Source of the DNA: Paramecium sonneborni
Lineage: Eukaryota > Ciliophora > Oligohymenophorea > Peniculida > Parameciidae
Direction: 5' to 3'
Length of the DNA stretch: 64,000 bases
NCBI GenBank assembly: GCA_905182985.1
Contig: CAJJDN010000028.1
Coordinates: 597,807 to 661,806 of the forward strand
Numbering within the stretch: position 1 is the stretch's first letter; every line of letters starts with the position of its first letter. Position numbers and translations under genes: made by a program. This document shows positions 27,941 to 40,628 of the stretch, in pieces. The notes under the pieces were generated by a model. It was given only the letters and a program-made list of their open reading frames with translations. It was not told the origin of the DNA and did not search any database.

Positions 27941-30100
27941 ATGGCAGATCATCAAAAACAAGATCAATTTGAAAATAAGAGATCTAACAGTTTATAATCA
28001 GTTGAAATCTATAAAATATAGTAAAAATCCACTTTTGATGTAAATTTTTACTAAATTTAAGTAAATCGTTGAAATATGCTTAAAACCAGTTTTATATCGT
28101 ACTATTAAGGAAACTATGTTATTAATGGATTAGCTTAGAGGAATTAAGTTTTTTCAAGAGCAGTTTAATGAACATTATGAAGAAATGTTAGAAGATGTAG
28201 CAGAAAATGCAAAATTACACATTTATAGCAAAAATGAAGTTATTATATAGTAAGATACTTATGGTGATACATTTTATATCATAATTAAGGGTGAAGTTAA
28301 AGTTTTAAAAAAGGTTGTAACAATGATTGGTACTTATACAAAAAAGAATGGAAAAAAACATGAAAAGTTTCATGAAGAATTAAAAGAAATAACAACGTTA
28401 AAGGATGGATAATATTTTGGTGAATTGGCATTATTAGTAATAATGTATTCTATAAAAGGAAAGAAAACCAAGAGGAGCAGATATTGTAGCTATAACTGAT
28501 TGTTATATTTTGGAATTAGACAAAGATTCATTTGATAGAATAATGTCTACAAAGACTTAAAGATAATTCTTGCATTAACTTGAAACTTTAAGTTGCAATG
28601 CCATTTTGAAAGATTTATCAAAAAATACTATTAAAGCTTTATTTATGATTATGGAAAGAAAAGTATATAATTATGGAGACATTATTTATAAATAAGGAGA
28701 TAAAGGAGATTGTTTATATTTTATAATTGAAGGAGAATTTAAGATGGTAACAGATGTAAAGAAGGAATTTGAAAGAAATGGAAGTGATGAAAAATTATAT
28801 TTTGAAAGAGAAGTAGAAGTATGTATCTTAGGAAAAAATGAATCAATTGGATTAGAAGAATTTTTAGATTAAGAAAAAAGAAAATGGAAAGCTATATGTT
28901 AAAGTTAAGAGGGAGTTTTATATAAATTGAATAGAGTAGATTATAAAAGAATTGAATAAAGATATCCAGATATTGTTAATTCGATTTAAAAAGTTAGAGA
29001 TGATAAAAAAAATTATTATATTTAATGGAATTAAAAACATGCTTATCCTTTAGAAGTTGGTTTAAATATTTAATTAACTGAAGAAAATGATTAAAAATTC
29101 AATTACAAGAAATATGTTGAGAGAGCTAAAAACCTTAAACAGATTATAATGAAAGATAAAGAAATGTCTTTTATATCAAGAGATCAGATAACTATAAATG
29201 ATGATATGGAAATTATGCTTAGATATTGTCCTTATTTTTAATTAGAAGTATCAAAAATATATCATCAAATAGGATAAAAAAGCATCCCCTTTTTTAGTTA
29301 ATACACCAGAGACAATTTAAATCAGAAGAGTTAAAAGTGCAAATTATAAACCAATCAATACTCAATAATATGTTAGTAATGATCAAAATTTTAATAAGAC
29401 TTAAAATGGAAAAAAAAGAAATTAATCAAATCATGATAAAATGATTGCTCAAACTTAACCTACCATTACAGTAAATTAATAAACTACTACTTAACCTGAA
29501 GATAATAAGTAAAAATCTATTTTAATATCTCCTAAAATTATCTAATCATCTCAAAATCTCTTTTCTCCATTAATTTATGAGAAAAGAAAATCAATTGTTA
29601 AAAACAAATTTAATAATTAAAATGATATTATGTAGAGTAAAATAACTACTTTTATGAAATTAACACCTTAAAAAATAGAAGAAATGGCAATTTAATAACG
29701 ATTAAGCAAAGAAGAATATAAATAGAAAAAATTATATATTAATCAATATCCTTTTCGCTCTCCAAAATAAATGTTAAATCGTATTAAATCAGCAATTAAA
29801 GTCTAATCTCCTATTTGTATTAAAACTTACCGATAATAATTATAAGGTCAAATACACAAAGGATCCGCAACTCAAATCAAATCTTTAAGTCCTTAAGATT
29901 TAACTTCTTTAGGTGAAGGTTCCAGAATACATTCTTTTAAAATTTAGAATCAGCCTAATTTTGATTTTTCCGCAGTACCACTTAAATATTCAGCTAGTTT
30001 TATTTCGTAATAATATCAAATACGAAAAAACCCAACTTTAGGAACTAATTAAAAATTTAGGTAAACATCTAACTTTTAATTTATTGCTTCTAATCTATGA
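27941..30100 (+). CDS. double cyclic-nucleotide-binding-domain protein
   Basis: 696 residues; introns 28040-28061 (22 nt, AAG), 28437-28458 (22, AAG) and 29248-29272 (25). CNB 1 (about 95-210): YSKNEVIIQQDTYGDTFYII, then YFGELALLERKPRGADIVA, a good phosphate-binding cassette with Glu and Arg. CNB 2 (about 225-330): YNYGDIIYKQGDKGDCLYFI, with a weaker cassette. The C-terminal half is Gln/Ser/Lys-rich and disordered. No catalytic domain, so it may be a cyclic-nucleotide sensor or scaffold. It is not closely similar to the CNB gene at 21759. Confidence 0.85.
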
Positions 30101-30888
30101 AATTATGTCTAAATATAAAAATAACTAAAATTTTATTTATTTCTTAATTCATTGTGTTGATTAAATAAAAGTTGTATTAAATTTTTAATTTCTTACCCAA
30201 AAATAAATAACCTATCTTGATTAATTCAAATAATTAAAATATAAATAATAATAAAATGATTGATTAATTTTTTTCAATAAAAAAATTGATACAAATCTTT
30301 TTAAAAGAGTAATTAAAAATAGACACTATTGAAGTTAATTAATTATTTGTAAATATTTCAAAAAATCTTTTATGAGACTTAATCATTATAATCTAATCTT
30401 ATTTGATAAATAATAATCGAAATGAAAAATAAATTTATCTAAATTACAATTTTTCGGAATGTGCATTCATTCATACAATGTAAAAATAGATAGGAAAGTG
30501 AATTAGATAATTGAAAATTAGTTTTATAAAGCAATTTTTCAAATTTTATCATGATATTTTAACTTTTAGTAAATTTTGAAAATGGAATTTAGAAATTTTA
30601 TGATTATTTTAAAAATTATCTTAAATTTAGTTTTATATAATTAGTAGTATAATTTGGAATATAAGAAAAACAAATTATTTAATAATTAATTGGAATGAAG
30701 TAACAGCATTAAAAATTTTCATCAATTTTAATTATTAACTTCAGACTGATTCTATGATTATATACATCAAATTAACTTATTTTATTTTTTTTTCCATTTT
30801 GAATATTTTTTTATTCTGATAAATATCTGTAATTTCCCATTCAATTTACAAAATGAAAAAACTCATTAATTGATAATTTATATTTGAA
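30101..30888 (+). other. intergenic region, no gene seen
   Basis: 788 bp of AT-rich DNA between two plus-strand genes. No frame on either strand shows coding character or conserved motifs. One of the longest empty stretches in the window. Confidence 0.5.
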
Positions 30889-31428
30889 ATGAGTAAAAAG
30901 ATAAGCTATGCAGATATTATGAACAATTAAAATTAGCAGTAATATAAACCTTCAGATAAGCCATTTAGACCTTCAAGATTTTTGAATGATCTTGAAAGTG
31001 TACCTGTAAATTTTTTTAAAGAGAAAATTTATGAAGAGATTGTTGTTGACTATATGTATCCATAAACAGCACGAAGAAGAGTAGCTTTAGGAAATGATAA
31101 ATAAATAATTAAAAGTGAATGTACATTACCAAGTCTTTAAAACTCTTCAATTCATAAAAATCAATTATCATCTCCTAACCTTAATAAGGAAGACTTAAGA
31201 AAATCTGAAATTGTAAGAACTGATGAGAAATAGAATACAGATTTAGAAAATATTAATAGAAAAATAAAAAAAATAATTAATAGCAATAGGAGATAAGTGA
31301 CCTTTCAATCATCATTAATTGTAATTGATGAGTAAAATCAGGTTGTAAAAATATAAGACCCATAACAATAAAAGGATTAATAGACAAGAAGAAAAACAAT
31401 TTTTAGATAGAAGACACTAGTCTCATGA
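30889..31428 (+). CDS. hypothetical basic protein
   Basis: One exon, 179 residues. The N-terminus SKKISYADIMNNQNQQQYKP is followed by an ordered-looking stretch FFKEKIYEEIVVDYMYPQTA and RRRVALGNDK, then Ser/Asn/Lys-rich sequence ending RRKTIFRQKTLVS. No recognised domain. Several Ser/Thr next to Arg/Lys could be kinase sites. Coding character is good (balanced codons, TAA/TAG/CAA as Gln). Confidence 0.6.
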
Positions 31429-32304
31429 TTATATTATGTTCTTTTAACAATTTGGTGTTTTATTAGTAAATTTCTATAAGACACTGAAAAAATAATAATA
31501 ATAAATTTTATACATATCTCCATTTAATTTATTTTATCATTAATTTTTGTAAACAGCATCTAGTTTATATTCTAAAGGCTTAATTGTTAATATATAATTT
31601 ATTGAAAATATATAAAAATTATTCTATGTCTGATTATGAGTAATAAAAAAAGCTGATAAAAATTATTTATATTAAACAGTTTTTACTTTTCTTTGATTCA
31701 ATTTATTTAATTTTAGATTCAAAATAAATATTATGGAATTAACTGCCAAAAAATTTAAATATTTAAAACAAAAAATGAATTTTAGATATAAGCTTTTTTA
31801 CAAAATTGGTTTTAATGAATCGATTAAAACAGAATTTGAGTAGATTCTTCAAATATCAAATATACTAGCAAAAATTTTCGTTTTCAATATAATTATGAAT
31901 ATCAAAATGTATTTCAATTATATTTTAAAAACATAATGATTTTTCTTTCATGAGTAAAATTTAATCAAATTTCAATTATTGCAAATAGATTCTATAAACA
32001 TGATATACATGTTTGAATTCGAATATTTTATTATTTGTATTCTAATAAATGCTTGATTGATATGAAAAATAATATTAAAAATAATTTGCCAATTTAAATA
32101 TCTTTCTAGGAATATTGTTCATTTTCACTTTTTCAATTTATTCAACTTCATTTGAAACCAGAAATTAATGACGATACTTTATAAAATAAGTGTTATTCCT
32201 ATTTAATTATTTTATATTTCTTTTAACTTACAAAAAAAACACCAAGTAATTTTTTACTCTATATTAATATTAATTGAATTAATTTATTTCATATCTCAAA
32301 ATTA
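31429..32304 (+). other. intergenic region; one weak ORF
   Basis: 876 bp of AT-rich DNA. The only frame of note is 31733-31939 (68 codons, MELTAKKFKYLKQKMNF...), which is Ile/Lys/Asn/Phe-rich as random AT DNA would be in this code. I do not call it a gene. Confidence 0.45.
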
Positions 32305-33776
32305 ATGAAGAAATATAGCCTTAGGTTCTTTGATGTTTAATCTGAATTAGGATATCAATAATAGAGAAATTAACAATTCAGAATGCCTATATATAAGTGT
32401 GGGCATTATGGAATGCTAATAATAAGTTTGATCAAACTTATTCTTGATTTTTATTATTAACTTTATGGTGATGTACCTGCAATAATTGCTACTTAAATTT
32501 ATATTATAATATCACTTGTATTAGTCAAACTGAAAATAAAATACATTCAAATTGCTTTACTTTTGTTCAATTATTCCTTAATGACTTATGAATAGGTGTT
32601 ATTGCCAAATATTTCCCTTCAGGCTTTACCATTATTTGTAAATAGTTTTACTATATGCAACATACTAATAATTTTAGTTTTAGATGTTTTTGAATCATAC
32701 TTTTTAATTATTACAACATTCTCTTATAAACTTATTATAATAATATTAGCAGATACTTAACGTTCTTATAACATATATGCAGCCACATGTACTTTGATGG
32801 TCTTTTTGTGTTATTGTTCAAGAAGATTAAATTATTAAAGTAGAAACAATTTTCTCCTGAGCCAAAAAGACAACTTATGGGGTATGAATATCTAATTAAT
32901 TTTATAGAAAAACTTTTCCCAAAAATAGTGAACTAACCTTTTCTTTTATTTTCTTTTGATAATGAAAAAATTGAATTTCAACATAAGGTATCAAAATCTT
33001 TAAATTTTCTATGCAATGACACAAATGATCTTAAAAATTTTCTCAGAACTTTTAATTATAAAACATAAAGTTTAGAAGATTTCTTTTTTAAAGAGAATCA
33101 GCGTGCATAATATAATGACTAAGTATCAAATACTATCATGATCAGTAATAAAAAGGTAAAGTAAGCTATTACATATTCAATATTCTATTATTAGCAACCA
33201 TTTTTTTTAGTTTAATTTACTGAAGATATTCTGGACAAAAATTCTCCGATCATTTAATCCAAAAAAGCAAATTAGGAATAGATACAATTTAAATTCTATA
33301 ATTTTTTTTTTAAATAACTGCAAAAAGCTATATATAGCAATGACTTTTAAATCTTAATTTATTTAAGAAACATCTGTTATAAGCAGATTTTGAATTATAA
33401 AATAATTAGTAATAGAAAAATTACTATTTCTGAATAGAAATTAGAATGCATGATATAACATGTATAAAAACTATTTTTTTATAAAAAAATAACAATCGTA
33501 TAGGATTTTTAATAAATTTAAAATATAAAGACTCTAAAATATCATTTTTATAGAATCTTATTTGAAATTTTTCAAGTATGTGACAGAAAACATTCAATAT
33601 TAGTGAAAAACAATGATGGTTAATTGTCATTTTAATATTTTGGGAAGCATTTGAATTAAGATAAAAAAGATTCATTATAATTATCAATAGAATACTTGAT
33701 AAATAATTAATTTAAGAAAGGTAGAGACGAAATATTAATTTAATTATATAAAGAGCCTTTAGTTCCATTTATATGA
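32305..33776 (+). CDS. membrane protein resembling a catalytically dead histidine kinase (paralogue 2)
   Basis: 481 residues; intron 32882-32907 (26 nt) at the same place as in the gene at 24660: both split the codon after Trp in a W-G/K-x-F-P-K-I-V segment. N-terminus MKKYSLRFFDVQSELGYQQQ parallels MNKYTLEFKYKSFEDEYQQQ. Six or so membrane spans, then NLWGKTFPKIVNQPFLLFSF. The C-terminal end LKYHFYRILFEIFQVCD and LIQLYKEPLVPF match the other paralogue (RLFFEILEAAS, LIQLYKEP). No phospho-His or ATP-binding boxes. The stop falls in the first bases of the duplicated block. Confidence 0.72.
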
Positions 33777-34866
33777 TAATTAATTTGTAATAATATATAT
33801 AATTTTGATACTAACCCAAATAAAAATATTTTTTAAATAAAGATTTAGTGATTAACATGATGAGATTAGATTTGTAAATATACCAATTTCTCCATTCTTG
33901 ATAAAAGTTATATATAGCTGATTATGATGATTATTTTGAGAATGGTTAATATATTATGTTTATAATTAATAATAAATATCATTCCATAGGGTTTTTAATC
34001 TAACCAAATTTTTGTTGAGATTGGCTGATGGGAGGATATTAATGATTTGGTATTTAGGAATTATTTTATTAATTTGGGGGTAATTATGAATATGGAACTT
34101 ATTATAGATTGCAACTCTATCTATTATTTTAAGGTAATTATCCATATTATTAATACATGAAATTGGATGGATTGATTTATTCAGATGCTCTGGTTTATTA
34201 TTAGGATTATTAAACAGGTTATTAGTAATTATTATTTTATGGATAAGGATATGGTTAATATTATGAAGGAGGTTATTATGCTAATGATTATTATTATACA
34301 TAAGGAGGAATTTGTTGTTAATATGGGATTTGAGATTACATAGGTTATTAAAATGGTGGTTGTACATTAGGTTATTAAATTTAAGGATAAACATTATTAG
34401 GTATTTAAGGTGGTTATGATTCAGGTTGTAGATTTTGTAAATTAGGTTGAGTCATGCCTAATTAATTAATATCAATAAATTAAGGTGGATTAGGTTTTTT
34501 ACCTATAAGTTAATGATATTTAACAATTTATTCTGGGATTTCAGCTAAAACATGCCTAGCTAAATTAATGTGATTTCCACTAAAATTACGGAATGGAACA
34601 AATTATACTAAATCTCTTTCTGCTTTTCTATTTCCAGAATAAAGACCTATATAATTAAGGATTAAAATACCTTAATCTCCATCTAATTCTTCCATCATTT
34701 AAAAGTTTTCATTACCAACACCAACAATAATAATTGATAAAGGAACTCTAGAACTATTAACAATCAATTATTTAGTTTATTCCATATCATGAATGATTCC
34801 ATCAGTTAATATCAATAATATAGTATATGCCTATAATATTATATTAAAGATTACATTTTGTTCAGT
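33771..34866 (+). repeat. duplicated block A (first copy)
   Basis: 1096 bp, apparently identical to 34868-35963 and separated from it by the single n at 34867. It contains the C-terminal part of the copine gene. The sequence runs up to the n and then restarts at its own beginning, as when two overlapping contigs are joined without merging. Confidence 0.9.
33979..34866 (-). pseudogene. copine C-terminal fragment (duplicate)
   Basis: Second appearance of the last part of the copine gene, with stop TCA (plus strand) at 33979. It is identical to the 3' part of the intact gene at 35076-37177 and ends at the n. It is most likely an assembly duplicate and not a true pseudogene. Confidence 0.8.
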
Positions 34867-34867
34867 N

Positions 34868-35963
34868 ATATGATAATTAATTTGTAATAATATATATAAT
34901 TTTGATACTAACCCAAATAAAAATATTTTTTAAATAAAGATTTAGTGATTAACATGATGAGATTAGATTTGTAAATATACCAATTTCTCCATTCTTGATA
35001 AAAGTTATATATAGCTGATTATGATGATTATTTTGAGAATGGTTAATATATTATGTTTATAATTAATAATAAATATCATTCCATAGGGTTTTTAATCTAA
35101 CCAAATTTTTGTTGAGATTGGCTGATGGGAGGATATTAATGATTTGGTATTTAGGAATTATTTTATTAATTTGGGGGTAATTATGAATATGGAACTTATT
35201 ATAGATTGCAACTCTATCTATTATTTTAAGGTAATTATCCATATTATTAATACATGAAATTGGATGGATTGATTTATTCAGATGCTCTGGTTTATTATTA
35301 GGATTATTAAACAGGTTATTAGTAATTATTATTTTATGGATAAGGATATGGTTAATATTATGAAGGAGGTTATTATGCTAATGATTATTATTATACATAA
35401 GGAGGAATTTGTTGTTAATATGGGATTTGAGATTACATAGGTTATTAAAATGGTGGTTGTACATTAGGTTATTAAATTTAAGGATAAACATTATTAGGTA
35501 TTTAAGGTGGTTATGATTCAGGTTGTAGATTTTGTAAATTAGGTTGAGTCATGCCTAATTAATTAATATCAATAAATTAAGGTGGATTAGGTTTTTTACC
35601 TATAAGTTAATGATATTTAACAATTTATTCTGGGATTTCAGCTAAAACATGCCTAGCTAAATTAATGTGATTTCCACTAAAATTACGGAATGGAACAAAT
35701 TATACTAAATCTCTTTCTGCTTTTCTATTTCCAGAATAAAGACCTATATAATTAAGGATTAAAATACCTTAATCTCCATCTAATTCTTCCATCATTTAAA
35801 AGTTTTCATTACCAACACCAACAATAATAATTGATAAAGGAACTCTAGAACTATTAACAATCAATTATTTAGTTTATTCCATATCATGAATGATTCCATC
35901 AGTTAATATCAATAATATAGTATATGCCTATAATATTATATTAAAGATTACATTTTGTTCAGT
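34868..35963 (+). repeat. duplicated block A (second copy)
   Basis: The same 1096 bp as 33771-34866. Unlike the first copy it continues without break into unique sequence from 35964, so this copy belongs to the intact copine gene. Confidence 0.9.
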
Positions 35964-37177
35964 TTATTATTATTAATAAATTTGTCTAAGTGCTTCTTAA
36001 ATGATAGGTCCAAAATATGTGGGACCAGAGAATGTAACATTAGCAAGAGCATAATTATAAAGATTAGCAATTCCTTATAATTCATAAGCATTAATTTAAT
36101 TAGGATCTCCAGATAATGGAAAACAATGTGAAACTTAGCCAGATCTCATAGTTGGATAATTTAGATTAGCACCAAATCCATAACATGGAACCATTTTGTC
36201 ATAATCATATGCAAGTAATATTTCACCAACTGCATTAATAGCAATTTAATATTAATTTAGTTAATGTGGTGATCGAAAATGCAAACTTCCTGGTTAATGA
36301 GGTGCTCCATTAGAACCAGTAAAATCTATTGCAGCCATTAAATTTAATTATAATCCACCTCTAATCTAATTAATTATTATATTTATTATTATACATAATC
36401 TTGAAAACTTGGTCTAATATATGTACTAAATTAATCTAATCTTAATCTTCCTGGATTTTTATGTTTAGGGTTTGTTAATTAATATTCTTTGTTTTATTAT
36501 AAATCTTATATTGTAATTATTAATTCTCCTATAAATTAATTTTTACCACTCTTCTCCCAATCCCAACATTCTATCTTTATCTTTTTATCATTTGATTATG
36601 CTAATTTAACACTTTATATTTCAAATAATTTCCATAATGGATTTAAATTATCCATAATAACTTCAGTTTCATGTGTTTAAATGTAAGTTAAATCATCTCT
36701 TTGTCTATAAAATTTTAAAAATGGATCAGATTTATCAAACCAACCATCTGTATTCATAAGTTTCACTCCAGTCCATTTCATTATCATAAATTCATTGCCT
36801 TCCTATATCTTATCACATCTAATAATAAGTTTCCCTCTTTATTTTCCAAGTTCTAAAATTGATGTTTAATTTTTTGCTCCAAATAATGCACCTATTGTTG
36901 TTTCTATTTAACCAATTAATTCTGATGTATCACCATCATCATCTCTTACTTCAAATTTTATTGGTTAAACTACTTCAAATACATAATCAAGTTAAAAGGA
37001 TTTCTTAAAGTTAGGATTTAAATTATTATCTATAGTTTCTGTTCTACCAATTTTTATCCATTAGTTATTATTTTTTATAAAGACTATTACAAATGGATCA
37101 GACTTGCTAAAATAATCCAAGTCTTTTAATTATCTTCCAGAAATAAATATTTCAATCTACTAATAACAATTATCCAT
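35076..37177 (-). CDS. copine: two C2 domains plus von Willebrand A-like domain
   Basis: 682 residues; introns 36366-36394 (29 nt) and 35928-35951 (24 nt, a multiple of three without TGA). C2A from the N-terminus: QQIEIFISGRQLKDLDYFSK then SDPFVIVF, with Ca-binding DDDGD. C2B: WFDKSDPFLKFYRQRDDL and ECWDWEKSGKNQFIGE. Copine A domain: IRGGLQLNLMAAIDFTGSNG, YPTMRSGQVSHCFPL, TILLILTDGIIHDM and SIIIVGVGNENFQMM. A long Pro/Gln/Tyr-rich tail of about 150 residues is unusual. Copines bind membranes in response to calcium. The gene is intact only because one copy of each duplicated block adjoins unique DNA. Confidence 0.93.
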
Positions 37178-37297
37178 GTAATTTTAATTATATAATATAA
37201 CAAATATTCAACCATATTTTTGATACTCCCAATTTCTATTATCTAATGGACATGTTTATCTATTCTTTAACCATCTCTCTATACAATGAAAATGATA
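36067..37297 (+). repeat. duplicated block B (first copy)
   Basis: 1231 bp identical to 37299-38529, separated by the single n at 37298. It carries the copine N-terminal half and the 3' end of RBX1. Same contig-overlap pattern as block A. Confidence 0.9.
37208..37297 (-). pseudogene. RBX1 3' fragment (duplicate)
   Basis: The last 30 codons of the RBX1 gene, cut off by the n at 37298. Identical to the matching part of the intact gene at 38440-38737. Probably an assembly duplicate. Confidence 0.8.
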
Positions 37298-37298
37298 N

Positions 37299-38409
37299 GC
37301 AATTCCTTATAATTCATAAGCATTAATTTAATTAGGATCTCCAGATAATGGAAAACAATGTGAAACTTAGCCAGATCTCATAGTTGGATAATTTAGATTA
37401 GCACCAAATCCATAACATGGAACCATTTTGTCATAATCATATGCAAGTAATATTTCACCAACTGCATTAATAGCAATTTAATATTAATTTAGTTAATGTG
37501 GTGATCGAAAATGCAAACTTCCTGGTTAATGAGGTGCTCCATTAGAACCAGTAAAATCTATTGCAGCCATTAAATTTAATTATAATCCACCTCTAATCTA
37601 ATTAATTATTATATTTATTATTATACATAATCTTGAAAACTTGGTCTAATATATGTACTAAATTAATCTAATCTTAATCTTCCTGGATTTTTATGTTTAG
37701 GGTTTGTTAATTAATATTCTTTGTTTTATTATAAATCTTATATTGTAATTATTAATTCTCCTATAAATTAATTTTTACCACTCTTCTCCCAATCCCAACA
37801 TTCTATCTTTATCTTTTTATCATTTGATTATGCTAATTTAACACTTTATATTTCAAATAATTTCCATAATGGATTTAAATTATCCATAATAACTTCAGTT
37901 TCATGTGTTTAAATGTAAGTTAAATCATCTCTTTGTCTATAAAATTTTAAAAATGGATCAGATTTATCAAACCAACCATCTGTATTCATAAGTTTCACTC
38001 CAGTCCATTTCATTATCATAAATTCATTGCCTTCCTATATCTTATCACATCTAATAATAAGTTTCCCTCTTTATTTTCCAAGTTCTAAAATTGATGTTTA
38101 ATTTTTTGCTCCAAATAATGCACCTATTGTTGTTTCTATTTAACCAATTAATTCTGATGTATCACCATCATCATCTCTTACTTCAAATTTTATTGGTTAA
38201 ACTACTTCAAATACATAATCAAGTTAAAAGGATTTCTTAAAGTTAGGATTTAAATTATTATCTATAGTTTCTGTTCTACCAATTTTTATCCATTAGTTAT
38301 TATTTTTTATAAAGACTATTACAAATGGATCAGACTTGCTAAAATAATCCAAGTCTTTTAATTATCTTCCAGAAATAAATATTTCAATCTACTAATAACA
38401 ATTATCCAT
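37299..38409 (-). pseudogene. copine N-terminal fragment (duplicate)
   Basis: Second appearance of the copine start (ATG on minus at 38409) through both C2 domains into the A domain, truncated at the n. Identical to the intact gene. In the collapsed assembly the copine start would lie 30 bp downstream of the RBX1 stop. Confidence 0.8.
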
Positions 38410-38529
38410 GTAATTTTAATTATATAATATAACAAATATTCAACCATATTTTTGATACTCCCAATTTCTATTATCTAATGGACATGTTTATCTATTCTTT
38501 AACCATCTCTCTATACAATGAAAATGATA
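37299..38529 (+). repeat. duplicated block B (second copy)
   Basis: The same 1231 bp as 36067-37297. It continues on the right into the unique first exon of RBX1, so this copy belongs to the intact RBX1 gene. Confidence 0.9.
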
Positions 38530-38737
38530 TGCCTAATATAATAATTATTTATACATGATTACATGTACCCCATGCTACAATACATTCTCCTTATCCTTCT
38601 TATGCATCACATTCAATACATTTTTCCATTATATGATTTTTACATATTGCACAATTATCAACTTTTATATCCCAACTCCATAATGCAACTGCATTCCATT
38701 TTTTTATTTCAAATACTCTCTCTGGTTTTTAATCCAT
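38440..38737 (-). CDS. RBX1: RBX1/ROC1 RING-box subunit of cullin ubiquitin ligases
   Basis: 91 residues; intron 38533-38554 (22 nt). Very highly conserved: [54 protein letters not shown] and [14 protein letters not shown]. All zinc ligands of the RING-H2 are present, including the extra zinc loop. The N-terminal strand that inserts into the cullin ([12 protein letters not shown]) is intact; the N-terminal extension is shorter than in animals (about 108 residues). RBX1 recruits E2 to cullin-RING ligases. The 3' part lies in duplicated block B. Confidence 0.96.
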
Positions 38738-39798
38738 TTTCTTTAATAATAATATATTTTAATTTTTATCAAAGCTAAAAAACTATATGTTTCCAAATGA
38801 ATCTATCTGTTTGTAAAATGAACTTCTCATTTCATCCACCCTATTGATTAATCTTTGATACAAATATAATTAAATTAATAATTCATCATAATGTTGATCT
38901 TGATAGAGTAAATAATATTTCAATCTAAAGCAACTCATTTATACACAAAAAAAAAAGCAATGCATTTGGAATCATTCTACTTTTTTATAGTTAGAGAATT
39001 GATAAGTTTATAATATGTGCTTTCAAGAGTCTTTAAATAAATTTCAAGATTATCAAAAAATCAATTGCAAATATGTTGATGGTCTATCTTATTGATATTT
39101 TAAGCTATAACCAAGAATTCTATGTAAATAATTATTTAAAATGATGAATTAAAATCTAAATTATTATTAAATGAATATGTTGTTGTTTTTGTCTCTTTTT
39201 AAAAAATACACTGTTTAAAATGAAAGAATCATCAAAAATTTTAAAAATGAAATTTAAAAGTCTTAAGAAAATTAAAATATTTATCTAATGAATTAGAAAA
39301 AATTAATTATTTTATCTATTTAAAAGGAAATCAAAATATTATAAGAAAAAAAATTATGGAAAAATGATGGAAATAGGTATTAAAATCTACATATCTGCTA
39401 AAAGGAATGAATCCTTTATGTCTAAAGAAAAAATTAAAAAAATAAAGAAAACATAAAATTAGAAATAAAAAAAAACAAGTAAAGGAAATAATGGTAAAAA
39501 TTCTTGAAATTTATTTTAATTATCATTAATAACTCTCATCAATAAATAAACTTTATTTGAATTTTATTTAACAAATCATATCTCATTATTTGATAAAAAG
39601 AATAAATATGATTTCTTTAAAGTTATTTACATCATCTGATTATGTTCTTTAAAGAGTTTTTTTAACTTAATATTTAAATCAAGATCAGCAAATACAACTT
39701 TAGAATTAGAAATTATAATTAAATTCATCATCATATATTCACCCATAATATCATAAGATTATAAATTTAAAGTTTTTTTCTAACATTAATTAATATTA
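38738..39798 (+). other. intergenic region with doubtful ORFs
   Basis: 1061 bp. A plus-strand frame 39015-39410 (MCFQESLNKFQDY... to KLWKNDGNRY) looks partly coding but has an in-frame TGA at about residue 27 that no convincing GTA...AG intron removes. It may be a relic or chance. The last part (39640-39798) reads open in the frame of the next gene (NTTLELEIIIK...), so that gene may have an unrecognised upstream exon. Confidence 0.4.
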
Positions 39799-40536
39799 AT
39801 GTTGGCTCTGCATCATAAAATAACTTCACAACCTGATATAAAAGTTGAAAATACACATTAATCTAATCCGTAAATTTCAAGATCTTTAAAACCTGCTTAA
39901 TTTCTTAATAATCTAGAATAGTTTAAAGAAAGTGATAGCCAAGTATTTGTACCTTTAAAAACAGAAGCCATTTACTAATAAGGTGCATAGACTGATAGAA
40001 TTTAAGAAATTAATATTCATTTTCCAAAAATTTAATCAAACTCATCTTAACTAATAAACAAGCCATTAAACTTAATGCCAGAATCCAAACATAATCAACT
40101 CAAAGTCTAATTGAATAATATTTTTTCTCAGTAAAATTCTTTAAGTGATTCTCATATTATTTTGCCAGGAATTAATAAATAAAGAAAAGAATCACAAATG
40201 TATATTAAAATGATAGAGGAATAAATGAGTTTCCCAAATTAAGAATCATAAATAAAAGTTTATAATAGATTTAGCAGAAAAGGAAAGAATTAAACTTAAA
40301 GTTAAACTAACTTAGAAACTTTAATCAAATTGGATTCGGAAAATTCATAAATAAATGACTTAAATGTTTTAAGAAAAGTTGAATTTTATAAACGAGTTAA
40401 GGTTATAAATCTTCAAAATGGAAGAATAGCAACAGAAGTTATAAAAGAAGAGGATGAATAGCAGCCTCCAGTAAAAGTTAAGAGAAAATTTGTTTCTCAA
40501 AAAACGAAATTTTTTCAAGATAATTCTAATATATGA
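39799..40536 (+). CDS. hypothetical protein
   Basis: 245 residues from ATG 39799. Polar, Gln/Ser/Asn-rich N-terminal two thirds (SQPDIKVENTHQSNPQISRS), then a basic C-terminus EFYKRVKVINLQNGRIATEV ... VKVKRKFVSQKTKFF. No known domain. The frame stays open upstream of this ATG back to a TGA at 39637, with a peptide ANTTLELEIIIKF that could be part of an extra exon, so the start is uncertain. Confidence 0.55.
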
Positions 40537-40628
40537 TTTCCCATTTAGTATTTGTATTTTCCTTATTAATATTTAATAATCCTAGAATAAATAATGTTGA
40601 AGTAATAATAGTATATATAGTTTTTATC

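Noticed and set aside
31733..31939. Small ORF of 68 codons
   Set aside because: Residue composition equals that of random AT-rich DNA under this code; no motif, no intron, no start context.
33771..38529. A real tandem duplication of copine and RBX1 parts
   Set aside because: Both copies end exactly at single n characters and appear to have no mismatches, which fits unmerged contigs better than biology.
38563..38778. Plus-strand ORF of 71 codons
   Set aside because: Antisense shadow of RBX1 exon 1.
39015..39410. Possible small gene
   Set aside because: An in-frame TGA near residue 27 is not removed by any standard intron; composition is ambiguous. Left in the intergenic note.
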